NCBI GenBank assembly: GCA_009929975.1
Contig: RZZF01000037.1
Location: 1 to 10,729 of the forward strand
Source of the DNA: Clostridia bacterium
GTDB taxonomy: Bacteria; Bacillota; Clostridia; Saccharofermentanales; UBA5734
DNA: 10,729 nt
Reading direction: 5' to 3'
Shown here: in pieces, positions 1 to 7,122 of the stretch
How the letters are laid out: the number at the start of each line of letters is the position of its first letter
Numbering within the stretch: position 1 is the stretch's first letter
The notes under the pieces: model-generated
Database searches by the model: none
What the model was told of the DNA's origin: nothing
What the model saw: the letters and a program-made list of their open reading frames with translations, nothing else
Program-made: the position numbers and the translations under genes

Positions 1-634
1 CCAGCAGGTGCTCGATGGTGCCGTGCTCGCGCTCGCGGATCAGCGCCGCGCCGGTCAGGATGATCGACAGCAGGGTGACATTGTTGATGACCTCCATCAG
101 GGCGCCGAACCAGGACTGCTCCAGGTTGGGATTAAAACGCGTGCGCAGGGCCAGCTCCACCGGCAGGGGTGCGCTGCCGCGATAGCCCTGCATGAACTCC
201 GTGACCTCGCCCAGCACCATCTGCTGAACAAAACTGCTGCCGGTGAAGGCCTGGCTCATGCGCGTGGCGTCGACATTGAGCTGGATGGCGGGCGAGCGCC
301 CGGCCAACACGTCGCGCTGGAAGTCGGGCGGGATGTCCAGCACGAAGGTATAGGTCCCGGCGTCCATGCCGGCATCGATCTCCGAGAGGGTGATCATCGC
401 CGGCGGATCGAACCGCGGCGGATAGAAGGCGCCGGCGATGCGTGCCGACAGCGGCGAGGCGTCCTCGTCGACGATGGCGATCGGCGCCTTGTGCAGGGTC
501 TCCGGCATCGCCGTGGCGGCGACATAGATGGACACCGTGAAGGTGTAGGCGATCAGGACGAGCATCATGGGGTCGCGCGCCAGGCTCCAGAGTTCTTTGA
601 TGCCCAGACGGTAGATGTTGGCGAGATGCGGCAT
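1..634 (-). CDS. yhhJ: ABC-2 type transporter permease, YhhJ-like (3' end cut by the window)
   Basis: This is the membrane subunit of an ABC-2 exporter, inserted in the inner membrane. The 211 visible codons stay open to the window edge; family members have about 370 residues. ATG at 634-632 is 2 bases after the stop of the RbbA-like permease, with AGGAG 8 bases upstream. Visible features are a first membrane segment at about residues 23-43, a large extracytoplasmic region containing VDED and a RFNPN motif (167-171), and a second membrane segment (about 176-199) followed by IREREHGTIEHLL. That last motif is the cytoplasmic loop typical of YhhJ/YbhS permeases. In E. coli, yhhJ follows rbbA in the same order, and its partner periplasmic adaptor is YhiI. 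Only 5 of the first 60 codons end in A or T, against 21 of 60 in glpP, so this DNA probably does not share an origin with the right part of the window. Confidence 0.9.
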   Translation of the reverse strand, partial: MPHLANIYRLGIKELWSLARDPMMLVLIAYTFTVSIYVAATAMPETLHKAPIAIVDEDASPLSARIAGAFYPPRFDPPAMITLSEIDAGMDAGTYTFVLDIPPDFQRDVLAGRSPAIQLNVDATRMSQAFTGSSFVQQMVLGEVTEFMQGYRGSAPLPVELALRTRFNPNLEQSWFGALMEVINNVTLLSIILTGAALIREREHGTIEHLL

Positions 635-636
635 CC

Positions 637-3072
637 TCAGCGCTCCTGCTTCTTCAACAACAGAACCGACAGGACGAGGATCACCGGCACCGCCAGGGCG
701 AGCGGCCAGAAGGAGGCTTCGAGGCCGGCGAAGCCCAGCGCCTTGTTGAAGACGCCACGGGTGATGGTGAGGAAGTGCGCAGCCGGATAGACCTGACCGA
801 TGGCATAGCCCACGCCTTCGAGCGAGGACACCGGGTTGAGCATCCCGGCGAACTGAACGGCCGGGATGATGGTGCCGATGATGGTCACGAACATGGCCGC
901 GATCTGGCTGCGCGTGAAGGTCGATGCGAAGAGCCCGAAGCCGGTCGAGAAGGTGACGAAGAGCAGCGCCCCCGCCGTCAGCGCCAAGAGGCTGCCCTTC
1001 ACCGGAACCCCGAAGACGGTCACCGCCAGCAGCGTCAGCAGGGCGAAGTTGAGCATCGCCAGCAGGATGTAGGGGAGCTGCTTGCCGAGCAGGAACTCGC
1101 TGCGGGTAACCGGGGTGACATAAAGATTGATGATCGAGCCTAGCTCCTTCTCGCGCACCACCGAGAGCGCGGTCAGCATTGCCGGGATCATCAGCAGCAG
1201 CATGGGGATCACCGCCGGCACCATCGCCGGCAGGCTGCGCACGTCGGGGTTGTAGCGAAAGCGGGTCTCGATGCTGGCCGGGCCGGTCGCGGCGTCTTGG
1301 CCGAGCCGGTGTTTCGCCTGTTCCAGCAGCCAGCCCCGGTGCATCCCCTGCACATAGCCACGCACCGTCTCGGCGCGCACCGGCATGGCGCCGTCCACCC
1401 AGGCGCCGATCTGGACGCTGTGACCGCGCGCAATGTCGCGTGCGAAGCCGTGCGGGATCTCGATGGCCAGCGCGAGCTGACCGGCCCGCATGCGCCGGTC
1501 GAGATCGCGGTCATCGAGAATCGGTGGACGCTCGACGAAGTAACGCGAGCCGGACAGGTTCAACGCATAGTTCTGGCTCAAGCCGGTCCGGTCGCGGTCG
1601 AGCACCGCGTAGCTCAGGTCCTCCACGTCCAGACTGATGCCGTAACCGAAGACGAACATCAGCAGCGCCGTCCCCAGCAGCGCCATGGTGGCGCGCATGG
1701 GGTCGCGTCGCAGCTCCAGCGTCTCGCGCAGCGCGTAGCTCCAGGCGCGCCCGGGACTGAAGGGGACGCGGCGTGCACGCGGTGCGGTCGTCGGAACCGA
1801 TGGGGAGGCCGTTACCGGCGAGGCCGAGGTCTCGCCACGCGCGCCGGCCTCTTCCAGCGCGGATACGATTCTCTCCGGATCCGGCAGAGCCTGTCGCGCC
1901 AGTTCGATGACTTGCGGCCAGTGTGTCTGCAGCGCGTCCAGACGGGCCAGCGTCCTCTGACGGCTGATCCGGCCGGAGCGCTCAGCCAGATGAATCACTT
2001 CGGCCGCGCCGCGGCCATAAACCCGCCGCATGTCGGCCTGCCAGCGTTCCGTGACATCGGTCAGATCCAGACTTTCCGCCCGGGCCCGGGCTTTGGCAAA
2101 ATCCGGGGTGATTCGCGGCAGATGCCGATACAGGTCAATGACCAGCGGTGTCATCATGCCGACTTTGCTGCCGTGCAGCACCGGCGGACGATTCTGCTGC
2201 ATCAGCTGCATTTCGAGGAAATGGGACAGATGGTGTTCGGCACCGGATGCCGGACGTGAACTGCCGGCATAGCTCATGGCGATGCCGGTCATCAAAAGAC
2301 CTTCCATGATCAGGCTGACCGCGCCGGTATCGCGTGTTTTCAAGCGAGCGGATGCTGCCAGCGCTTCATCGGCCGTCTGGTGAACCATGGCCGCGACCCT
2401 GGGACAGTGATACTCCCCTTCAATCCAGGATCCCAACTGCCAGTCCGCCAGCGCGGTCATTTTGCCGAGGATATCACCGAGGCCGGCCGCGAGCATGCGC
2501 TGCGGGCAATGTGCCAGGATATCCGGCTGGGCGATAATCGCCTCCGCCCCATGTGCCGGATAGGTGATCTTCATCTGATGATGGATCATCGGGGCCACAT
2601 CGGAGGCATAACCATCCATCGAAGGAGCGGTCGCCACGCAAAGATACGGCCGCCGGCTGAGGTGGCTGACGAAGCGGGTCAGGTCATTGAGCGAGCCGGA
2701 TCCGATACTGACCAGCCAGGCCGTCTGCGGACCCAGCGCGGCCAGACAACTGAACACAGCCGCTTCATCCGGAACCAGTTCCGGGCTGGCCGGAAAAATC
2801 AGTGTATCAGTCAGGATCGCCCGCTGTTTAAGGATAGCTTCAATTTGCTTTCCCGCCGCGTTCCAGGTCGACTGGTCGGCGATCAGCAGCACCCGGCCGG
2901 TTGCCGGATCGAAGCGTTGAAACCGTTCAGGCAGCGGCTGGAGCAGCAGATCGGGCAGCTGCGCCAGCGCGTCATCCCGCAAAAGAATCCGGTGGATATC
3001 GGTGGTGTGGACACGGCCGCAGCCACAGGTGGTTTCGGCGCGGGCCAGCGCCATCAGTGATTGTTCTGACAT
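637..3072 (-). CDS. egsA: Chimeric ORF: truncated sn-glycerol-1-phosphate dehydrogenase fused to RbbA permease half
   Basis: The ORF has 811 codons. Residues 1 to about 410 are an EgsA/AraM-type dehydrogenase, which reduces dihydroxyacetone phosphate to sn-glycerol-1-phosphate with NAD(P)H. Visible motifs are GSGSLND (124-130), APSMDGYAS (149-157), GLGDILGK (197-204), [13 protein letters not shown] (272-284) and VLHGSKVG (298-305). Asp200, His280 and His300 are the probable metal ligands. Residues about 411-811 are the C-terminal half of RbbA/YhiH: membrane segments at about 463-480, 615-637, 663-688, 693-717, 723-745 and 788-806, with [16 protein letters not shown] (638-653), a close match to E. 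coli RbbA as I recall it. Both RbbA ATPase domains are missing, as are roughly 45-50 C-terminal residues of the dehydrogenase. The start is well supported by GGAG 8 bases upstream of ATG 3072, 35 bases after glpP. No known protein has this architecture. An assembly chimera is more likely than a working fusion. Each half is a confident call; the whole as one protein is doubtful. Confidence 0.85.
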   Translation of the reverse strand: MSEQSLMALARAETTCGCGRVHTTDIHRILLRDDALAQLPDLLLQPLPERFQRFDPATGRVLLIADQSTWNAAGKQIEAILKQRAILTDTLIFPASPELVPDEAAVFSCLAALGPQTAWLVSIGSGSLNDLTRFVSHLSRRPYLCVATAPSMDGYASDVAPMIHHQMKITYPAHGAEAIIAQPDILAHCPQRMLAAGLGDILGKMTALADWQLGSWIEGEYHCPRVAAMVHQTADEALAASARLKTRDTGAVSLIMEGLLMTGIAMSYAGSSRPASGAEHHLSHFLEMQLMQQNRPPVLHGSKVGMMTPLVIDLYRHLPRITPDFAKARARAESLDLTDVTERWQADMRRVYGRGAAEVIHLAERSGRISRQRTLARLDALQTHWPQVIELARQALPDPERIVSALEEAGARGETSASPVTASPSVPTTAPRARRVPFSPGRAWSYALRETLELRRDPMRATMALLGTALLMFVFGYGISLDVEDLSYAVLDRDRTGLSQNYALNLSGSRYFVERPPILDDRDLDRRMRAGQLALAIEIPHGFARDIARGHSVQIGAWVDGAMPVRAETVRGYVQGMHRGWLLEQAKHRLGQDAATGPASIETRFRYNPDVRSLPAMVPAVIPMLLLMIPAMLTALSVVREKELGSIINLYVTPVTRSEFLLGKQLPYILLAMLNFALLTLLAVTVFGVPVKGSLLALTAGALLFVTFSTGFGLFASTFTRSQIAAMFVTIIGTIIPAVQFAGMLNPVSSLEGVGYAIGQVYPAAHFLTITRGVFNKALGFAGLEASFWPLALAVPVILVLSVLLLKKQER
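1840..1857 (-). other. Junction between Bacillota-like and proteobacteria-like DNA
   Basis: The joint lies in codons 406-411, which read LEEAGA. This fits both parents. Dehydrogenases of this family often have a 'P..e.I...L..AGA' stretch about 45-50 residues before their end, and RbbA proteins often have a 'YL(E/Q)EA(A/G)G' stretch after the second ATPase. Codons ending in A or T number 17 of 60 just before the joint (codons 349-408) and 9 of 60 just after it (412-471). The exact breakpoint cannot be fixed by eye. A shared stretch of this kind is what a microhomology-based join or an assembly graph error would leave. Confidence 0.7.
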
Positions 3073-3107
3073 CAGCGTCTCCTATCGGCGCGATCTGGCA
3101 CGCGCAG

Positions 3108-3689
3108 CTATTCCATGGACCACAGATCAGGCTGTCCGGTTGAAACGGCCAGTGCGCCGGCACGCAGCGCGTCCATCACTTCCGACCGCTGGCTGATCAG
3201 GCCGCCGGCGATCAGCGGACGTTCAAACTGGCTCGCCGCGAGGCGGATCGCCGCCGGGGAAATTCCGGGCAAAACCTCAACCAGATCGGGCTGGCTGCTT
3301 TGCATATGACGGCGTCCATCAGTCAGCGCCGAAGAATCGATCAGGAAAATGCGCTGGATCGTCAGCAGTCCGGCCTGGCGTGCCTGCCTGACCGCGGCCG
3401 GCCGGGTGGAAATGATCCCGTCCGGCCGGATCTGTTCAGCAATGAAGCGGATGCCGGCAGCATCTGGTTTGAGCCCGTCGATCAGATCGAGATGAAGCAG
3501 GCCGGCTCGCCTTGAATCGTGAATCCTGCGGCAGGTCGCCGCCAGGTCGACGATCGAACCGGCCAGCAGAAAAATCGTCCGGACCGGACTTTGCAGAGCC
3601 AGCTCAAGCTGAGCCGGACTGCGCACCGCGGCGATGACCGGATGACGGATCAGACGATCGGTAAACTGTTCAACGGAAAGTTCCAGCAT
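3108..3689 (-). CDS. glpP: GlpP, glycerol-3-phosphate responsive antiterminator
   Basis: This 193-residue protein is full length for GlpP, a cytoplasmic TIM-barrel-like RNA-binding regulator. In Bacillus subtilis, GlpP bound to glycerol-3-phosphate lets RNA polymerase pass leader terminators of glp operons. Family motifs visible here are HPVIAAV (16-22), HLDLIDGL (66-73), DGIISTR (90-96), IQRIFLIDSSAL (111-122), PDLVEVLPG (134-142) and IAGGLI (160-165), ending in AVST..PDLW. ATG 3689 has AGGAG 6 bases upstream. The gene is 57 bases after the DUF1667 gene and 35 bases before the glycerol-1-phosphate dehydrogenase, in the same operon as its likely target. It may also have its own promoter (see 3710-3718). 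Its probable target is the leader terminator at 7023-7062. The family assignment is confident; the target is inferred. Confidence 0.95.
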   Translation of the reverse strand: MLELSVEQFTDRLIRHPVIAAVRSPAQLELALQSPVRTIFLLAGSIVDLAATCRRIHDSRRAGLLHLDLIDGLKPDAAGIRFIAEQIRPDGIISTRPAAVRQARQAGLLTIQRIFLIDSSALTDGRRHMQSSQPDLVEVLPGISPAAIRLAASQFERPLIAGGLISQRSEVMDALRAGALAVSTGQPDLWSME

Positions 3690-3709
3690 GCGCGACTCCT
3701 TTTTCGACT

Positions 3710-3718
3710 ATTATAGCA
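3710..3718 (-). promoter_or_regulatory. Possible extended -10 promoter for glpP
   Basis: The minus strand reads TGCTATAAT, a perfect -10 hexamer with the TGn extension, in the 57-base gap before glpP. At the usual spacing the -35 position reads GGAAGA, which is weak; extended -10 promoters can work without a good -35. Transcription would begin near 3703, leaving only about 14 bases before the glpP start codon, barely including the AGGAG site. This would give basal GlpP independent of the leader terminator upstream of the glpA-like gene. No experimental support is visible. Confidence 0.5.
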
Positions 3719-3746
3719 TGCCGGAGCCGCTGTCTTCCCGTCTGGT

Positions 3747-4103
3747 TCAGCCAAGATCGCGCGTGGCGATGATATTGACATCTGTTCCGAGCACCCGCTC
3801 GATCACGACATCGCCGCGCCTGACCGGCAGATTGACCCGGGCCTGCCGGATCGCATCCAGGCAGGGGAAGATCAGCGCTTTATCGATTGGTTTATCGGTT
3901 CGCACGCTGAGCGGCGGGCCTTGATCACCGACCCGGATCAGGCTGGTCACCATGCGCTTGGGCGCGGTGACTTCGTCATGGGCGTAGCGGACGCCGCGAT
4001 TGCAGAGATTGCCGCGCACCGAACGGACTTCACCGTTTTCCACGGTGACGTTCAGCGAACAGCCCATCGGACAGCCGATGCAGATAATATCCCGTTCAGG
4101 CAT
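3747..4103 (-). CDS. DUF1667 protein, small four-cysteine redox partner
   Basis: This 118-residue protein has an N-terminal CIGCPMGC motif (Cys8, Cys11, Cys15) and a fourth cysteine in GNLCNRGVRYA (Cys34). The spacing suits an iron-sulfur cluster or metal site, but that is inferred. The rest follows the DUF1667 pattern: P.R.VTS, a P.SVRT..PI.K stretch, and a C-terminal V(I)ERVLGTDVNIIATR. The family is recurrently encoded beside GlpA-like and FAD/NAD oxidoreductase genes in Bacillota and Thermotoga and is thought to be the third part of that system; its precise role is not established to my knowledge. ATG 4103 is chosen over an upstream in-frame start at 4127. It has AAGGAG 9 bases upstream, and it overlaps the stop of the preceding gene by 8 bases (ATGCCTGA), which suggests translational coupling. 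Confidence 0.9.
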   Translation of the reverse strand: MPERDIICIGCPMGCSLNVTVENGEVRSVRGNLCNRGVRYAHDEVTAPKRMVTSLIRVGDQGPPLSVRTDKPIDKALIFPCLDAIRQARVNLPVRRGDVVIERVLGTDVNIIATRDLG

Positions 4104-5433
4104 GCTGGGGCACTCCTTCCACTTCAACCGTCAGCTCACGGATCGGACCGGCCGGCAGATCCGCTGCTTTCAATCGTTCAACCACCATTTCGCCGGGTGT
4201 CATGATGCGGGTCTTGCGGCGCTGGATCAGTTTGCCGTCGGCCCGGATCAGGACAACACCGCCCCGGTAGACATCATCCGGCCGGAAGGTGATCGGCCAG
4301 GTCTCATCCGGGCTGAACGACGCGCGGTCAGTCAGCTGCAGATACTGCGGGACCAGTCCGCGTACACCCCGGCCCTCCCGAACCGGAACGGTCACGGTTT
4401 CAGCGGCGGCAGCCGGACGCTTCATCCGTGCCAGCCACTCGACAGCGGCTCTGCCGGCCCGGGCGGATTCCTCGGAAACTTCATCGACCAGGTCATGGAC
4501 ATGGAGAACATTGCCGCAGGCGAAGATGCCCGGGACCTCAGTGGCCAGGGACTGATCAACAATCGGCCCGCGGGTGCCGGGCGAAAGCGGGACACCGGCC
4601 ATCCGGGACAGTTCATTTTCCGGAATCAAGCCGACCGAAAGCAGCAGCGTGTCACAATCGATCCGCTGCGCGGTCTCCGGCAGCGGCTGCCGGGTATCCG
4701 GATTGACCGCGGCGATCGTGACCCCCTCCAGCCGTTCACGGCCATGAATGTCGATCACCGTGTGGTTGAGCATAAGTGGAATATTGAAATCCTGCAGGCA
4801 CTGCACCACATTGCGGGTCAGGCCGCTGGAATAGGGCATGATCTCCACGCAGGCCAGCACCTTCGCTCCTTCAAAGGTCATGCGGCGGGCCATGATCAGG
4901 CCGATATCGCCGGAGCCGAGGATGACGACCCGCCGGCCCGGCAGATATCCTTCCAGATTGGTCAGGCGCTGAGCCGTCCCGGTCGTCATGATACCGGCAC
5001 AGCGGGTGCCCGGTGTGCCGAGCGCGCCGCGCGGCCGCTCACGGCAGCCCATGGCCAGGATAACCGCGCCCGCTCTGATCTGGCTCAGTCCCGTCTCCGG
5101 GCTGATCAGCGTGACCTCACGGCGCATATTGATCTCGAGGACCATCGCGGAACACAGATACGGAATGCCCCGCTCCCTGACCATCTCGATGTAGCGGCCG
5201 GCATATTCCGGTCCGGTCAGTTCTTCCTTGAAACGGTGCAGGCCGAAGCCATTATGAATGCATTGGTTGAGGATGCCGCCCAGCTCATCATCGCGTTCGA
5301 CAATCAGCAGATCATGGCAGCCGGCATCCCAGGCCGCGACGGCGGCAGCCAGCCCGGCCGGACCTCCTCCGATGATCAGCAGGCTGATCCGGGACGGCAG
5401 TGCGTGGGCCTCCTGTGGGCTCCGGTCAGTCAT
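4096..5433 (-). CDS. FAD/NAD(P)-dependent oxidoreductase of the glycerol-3-phosphate dehydrogenase module
   Basis: This 445-residue flavoprotein of the pyridine nucleotide-disulfide reductase fold has an FAD dinucleotide site at IIGGGPAGLAA (20-30), an NAD(P) site at ILGSGDIGLI (171-180) and the second FAD motif GIFACGN (302-308). It lacks the adjacent CxxC redox disulfide of thioredoxin reductase; a CIHNGFG motif at 58-64 stands after the first FAD motif, as in relatives often annotated as sarcosine oxidase alpha-like. It probably exchanges electrons between the GlpA-like subunit and a pyridine nucleotide, in the cytoplasm. ATG 5433 was chosen because GGAGG lies 6 bases upstream and the start overlaps the upstream stop by 8 bases (ATGACTGA); the longer arginine-rich reading from 5481 would overlap that gene by over 50 bases. 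It is sometimes called GlpB-like, but similarity to E. coli GlpB is not evident. Confidence 0.9.
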   Translation of the reverse strand: MTDRSPQEAHALPSRISLLIIGGGPAGLAAAVAAWDAGCHDLLIVERDDELGGILNQCIHNGFGLHRFKEELTGPEYAGRYIEMVRERGIPYLCSAMVLEINMRREVTLISPETGLSQIRAGAVILAMGCRERPRGALGTPGTRCAGIMTTGTAQRLTNLEGYLPGRRVVILGSGDIGLIMARRMTFEGAKVLACVEIMPYSSGLTRNVVQCLQDFNIPLMLNHTVIDIHGRERLEGVTIAAVNPDTRQPLPETAQRIDCDTLLLSVGLIPENELSRMAGVPLSPGTRGPIVDQSLATEVPGIFACGNVLHVHDLVDEVSEESARAGRAAVEWLARMKRPAAAAETVTVPVREGRGVRGLVPQYLQLTDRASFSPDETWPITFRPDDVYRGGVVLIRADGKLIQRRKTRIMTPGEMVVERLKAADLPAGPIRELTVEVEGVPQHA

Positions 5434-7000
5434 GAGACACCTCCAGTCCACCTGCTGCGGCATCCGCCGCCGGCGGTTCATGCGAACGGACCGTCTCCCC
5501 GATGCGTCCGGTCAAAATACGCGATCCGTTGCCGAATTTGGTCAATTCCAGACGCGAGACCCCAAGCTCCTCACTGAGAATCGCCAGGACCCGCGGTGTG
5601 CAGAAGCTGGCCTGGCAGCGGCCCATGCCGGCCCGGGTCCGGCGTTTGATTCCATCGACGGTGGCCGCGCCGACCGGTCGGTTGATCGCGGCCCGGATCT
5701 CTGCTTCTGTCACCTGCTCGCAGCGGCAGATGATACGTCCCCAGGCCGGGTTGTCCCGAACAGCCCGGGCACGCTGCTCCGTCTCCATCAGACGAAACGG
5801 CTGAGGTGGCTGCCAGGCTGGCTGCCACTGGCTGCGCCGCGGTGCGTTGAGGCGTCTGGCCGCCAGGCGGGCCAGCTCAATGCCGATGGCCGGCGCGGCG
5901 GTCAGACCAGGGGATTCAATCCCCGCGGCATTGATCAGGCCGGGACAGTCCGCCACTTCCCCGAGTATGAAGTCGTTCTGCCGGGCATGCGCGCGCAGAC
6001 CGGCAAACGAGGTGATGAACTGGCCGCGCGGCAGATCCGGCCAGGTTTTCGCGGCAACCCGCAGAATTTCATCGAGACGCTGAGCCGTTGTCCGGACATC
6101 GTCTTTATCGTCAATATCCTCCGCGGTCGGCCCGAGCAGCATAGTCCCGTCAACCGTCGGCGAGACCAGAATGCCCTTGCCCATCGCGGTCGGCAGCTGA
6201 AAGATCGTGGCGGAAAACGCGTCACTGACTGACTTATCCAGCAGCCAGTATTCCCCGCGCCGCGGGGTGATCTCGATCGGCTGCCGGCTGAGCTGGTTGT
6301 GAATGGTATCCGCATAGACACCGGCCGCATTGATCAGCACCTGGCAGCGGACCGGGCCGCGGCTGGTCTGCAGATGAAACCAGCGGCCGTCATGGCGGAT
6401 CTGGCCGACCTTGCAATTCAGCTGCAGATCAAGGCCGTTGAGGACCGCATGAGCGGCCAGAGCGATCGTCAGTTCATAGGGTGAGCAGATTCCACCGGTT
6501 TCCGCCAGCAGCGCTCCGGCCGCCGAGGGCCCGATCGCCGGCTCGCGCCGGCGCAGTTCGGCCTGGCTGAGGATTGAGAGGCCGTCCACTCCGTTGATCT
6601 CGCCGCGCGACTTCAACTCGCGCAATCCGGCCAAGCCATCACTGGAAAACGCGACCACCAGCGACGTGTTGCGGCGAAACGGCACATGCAGCTCACGGCA
6701 GAGCGGTTCAAACAGCTGATTTCCGGCGACATTCGTCCGGGCCTTCTCACTACCGGGTTTGGCGTCATACCCCGCGTGGATGATCGCGCTGTTGGCTTTG
6801 CTTGTCCCTTCCGACACATCGCTGCGCATCTCCAGCAGCCCGAGCGACAGCTGCCAGCGGGACAATTCCCGGGCAATGGCGCATCCGATGACTCCACCGC
6901 CGATGATGCAGGCATCATAGACTTTCTCACCGTCAAACGGCTTTGACTGGCGCTTTCGTTCATCAGCGCCGCTCCAGACGATTTTCTGTTGCTGTTTCAT
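5426..7000 (-). CDS. glpA: GlpA-like FAD-dependent glycerol-3-phosphate dehydrogenase with BFD [2Fe-2S] domain
   Basis: This 524-residue protein of the DAO/GlpA family probably oxidises sn-glycerol-3-phosphate to dihydroxyacetone phosphate. The FAD-binding motif CIIGGGVIGCAIA is at 31-43, followed by EGTSKANSAIIHAGYDA (64-80), typical of this family, and SFAGLRAHA (331-339) before the C-terminal FAD contacts near AAGIESPGLTAAPAIG. The C-terminal part carries a BFD-like [2Fe-2S] site with Cys425, Cys427, Cys462 and Cys467 (CxC...CxxxxC), as in anaerobic GlpA and unlike aerobic GlpD or plain GlpO. No membrane segment or signal peptide is visible, and no GlpC anchor is encoded nearby. ATG 7000 has GGAGG 4 bases upstream; the TTG at 7039 lies inside a terminator and was rejected. 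It is first in a coupled set with the flavoprotein and DUF1667 genes. Lactate or another hydroxy acid as substrate cannot be excluded, but GlpP nearby favours glycerol-3-phosphate. Confidence 0.92.
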   Translation of the reverse strand: MKQQQKIVWSGADERKRQSKPFDGEKVYDACIIGGGVIGCAIARELSRWQLSLGLLEMRSDVSEGTSKANSAIIHAGYDAKPGSEKARTNVAGNQLFEPLCRELHVPFRRNTSLVVAFSSDGLAGLRELKSRGEINGVDGLSILSQAELRRREPAIGPSAAGALLAETGGICSPYELTIALAAHAVLNGLDLQLNCKVGQIRHDGRWFHLQTSRGPVRCQVLINAAGVYADTIHNQLSRQPIEITPRRGEYWLLDKSVSDAFSATIFQLPTAMGKGILVSPTVDGTMLLGPTAEDIDDKDDVRTTAQRLDEILRVAAKTWPDLPRGQFITSFAGLRAHARQNDFILGEVADCPGLINAAGIESPGLTAAPAIGIELARLAARRLNAPRRSQWQPAWQPPQPFRLMETEQRARAVRDNPAWGRIICRCEQVTEAEIRAAINRPVGAATVDGIKRRTRAGMGRCQASFCTPRVLAILSEELGVSRLELTKFGNGSRILTGRIGETVRSHEPPAADAAAGGLEVSHD

Positions 7001-7022
7001 GCTGCCTCCGCTTGTTCCGGGT

Positions 7023-7062
7023 AAAAAAAGAAAACCCAAAAGACCTGTCAGGGTCTTTCGGG
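7023..7062 (-). terminator. Intrinsic terminator in the glpA-like leader, probable antitermination target
   Basis: On the minus strand CCCGAAAGACC pairs with GGTCTTTTGGG through 11 base pairs (one G-T wobble) around the loop CTGACA, followed directly by TTTTCTTTTTTT. It ends 22 bases before the start codon of the GlpA-like gene and downstream of a promoter at 7103-7111, so RNA from that promoter must pass it to reach the operon. It may also end transcripts from the hydrolase genes upstream. The 5' arm can pair instead with an upstream segment (7075-7082), which would prevent the terminator from forming. Confidence 0.9.
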
Positions 7063-7082
7063 CTCTCTTTTCTCAGCCGAAA
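7056..7082 (-). promoter_or_regulatory. Candidate antiterminator hairpin competing with the leader terminator
   Basis: On the minus strand TTTCGGCT (7082-7075) can pair with AGCCCGAAA (7064-7056) through 8 base pairs with a single bulged C, around a 10-base purine-rich loop (GAGAAAAGAG). The 3' arm takes up seven bases of the terminator's 5' arm (7062-7056), so the two structures exclude each other. GlpP with glycerol-3-phosphate would be the natural protein to stabilise it, since glpP is in the same operon. That is inferred: I know of no defined GlpP recognition sequence to compare it with. Confidence 0.55.
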
Positions 7083-7102
7083 TTGATTACAGTGTTGCCT
7101 GA

Positions 7103-7111
7103 ATTATAACA
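7103..7111 (-). promoter_or_regulatory. Extended -10 promoter for the glycerol-phosphate operon
   Basis: The minus strand reads TGTTATAAT: a consensus -10 hexamer at 7108-7103 with the TGn extension. The -35 region at 17-base spacing (TGTGAT) is poor, as often with extended -10 promoters. It lies 11 bases after the stop of the beta-galactosidase gene. Transcription would start near 7096 and give a leader of about 95 bases that contains both the competing hairpin arms and the terminator. Confidence 0.65.
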
Positions 7112-7122
7112 CAGTCATCCGC

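Noticed and set aside
8..790. A 260-codon open frame on the plus strand
   Set aside because: It is antisense to yhhJ and the RbbA permease. The minus-strand frame shows clear membrane segments and the ABC-2 motif, which decides the strand.
1297..2259. A 320-codon open frame on the plus strand across the chimeric junction
   Set aside because: It is a shadow of the minus-strand ORF, with a low-complexity, Arg/Gln-rich translation and no recognisable family.
2972..3163. A 63-codon minus-strand frame spanning the glpP-dehydrogenase gap
   Set aside because: It overlaps the ends of both well-supported genes in another frame and resembles no known protein.
4104..4127. Longer start for the DUF1667 protein at 4127
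   Set aside because: It adds eight residues with no family match and includes the AAGGAG site that serves ATG 4103.
4000..5577. A 525-codon open frame on the plus strand
   Set aside because: It lies antisense to the FAD/NAD oxidoreductase and DUF1667 genes, which have clear motifs. Its translation shows no recognisable domain, and long antisense frames are common in GC-rich coding DNA.
7001..7039. Longer N-terminus for the GlpA-like protein from a TTG at 7039
   Set aside because: The extension would translate the terminator stem and its T tract. ATG 7000 has a strong GGAGG site.
7023..7070. Reading the 7023-7062 hairpin as a plus-strand terminator
   Set aside because: The plus strand has only a short CTCTCTTTT tract after the stem and no plus-strand gene to end; the minus-strand T tract is much better.
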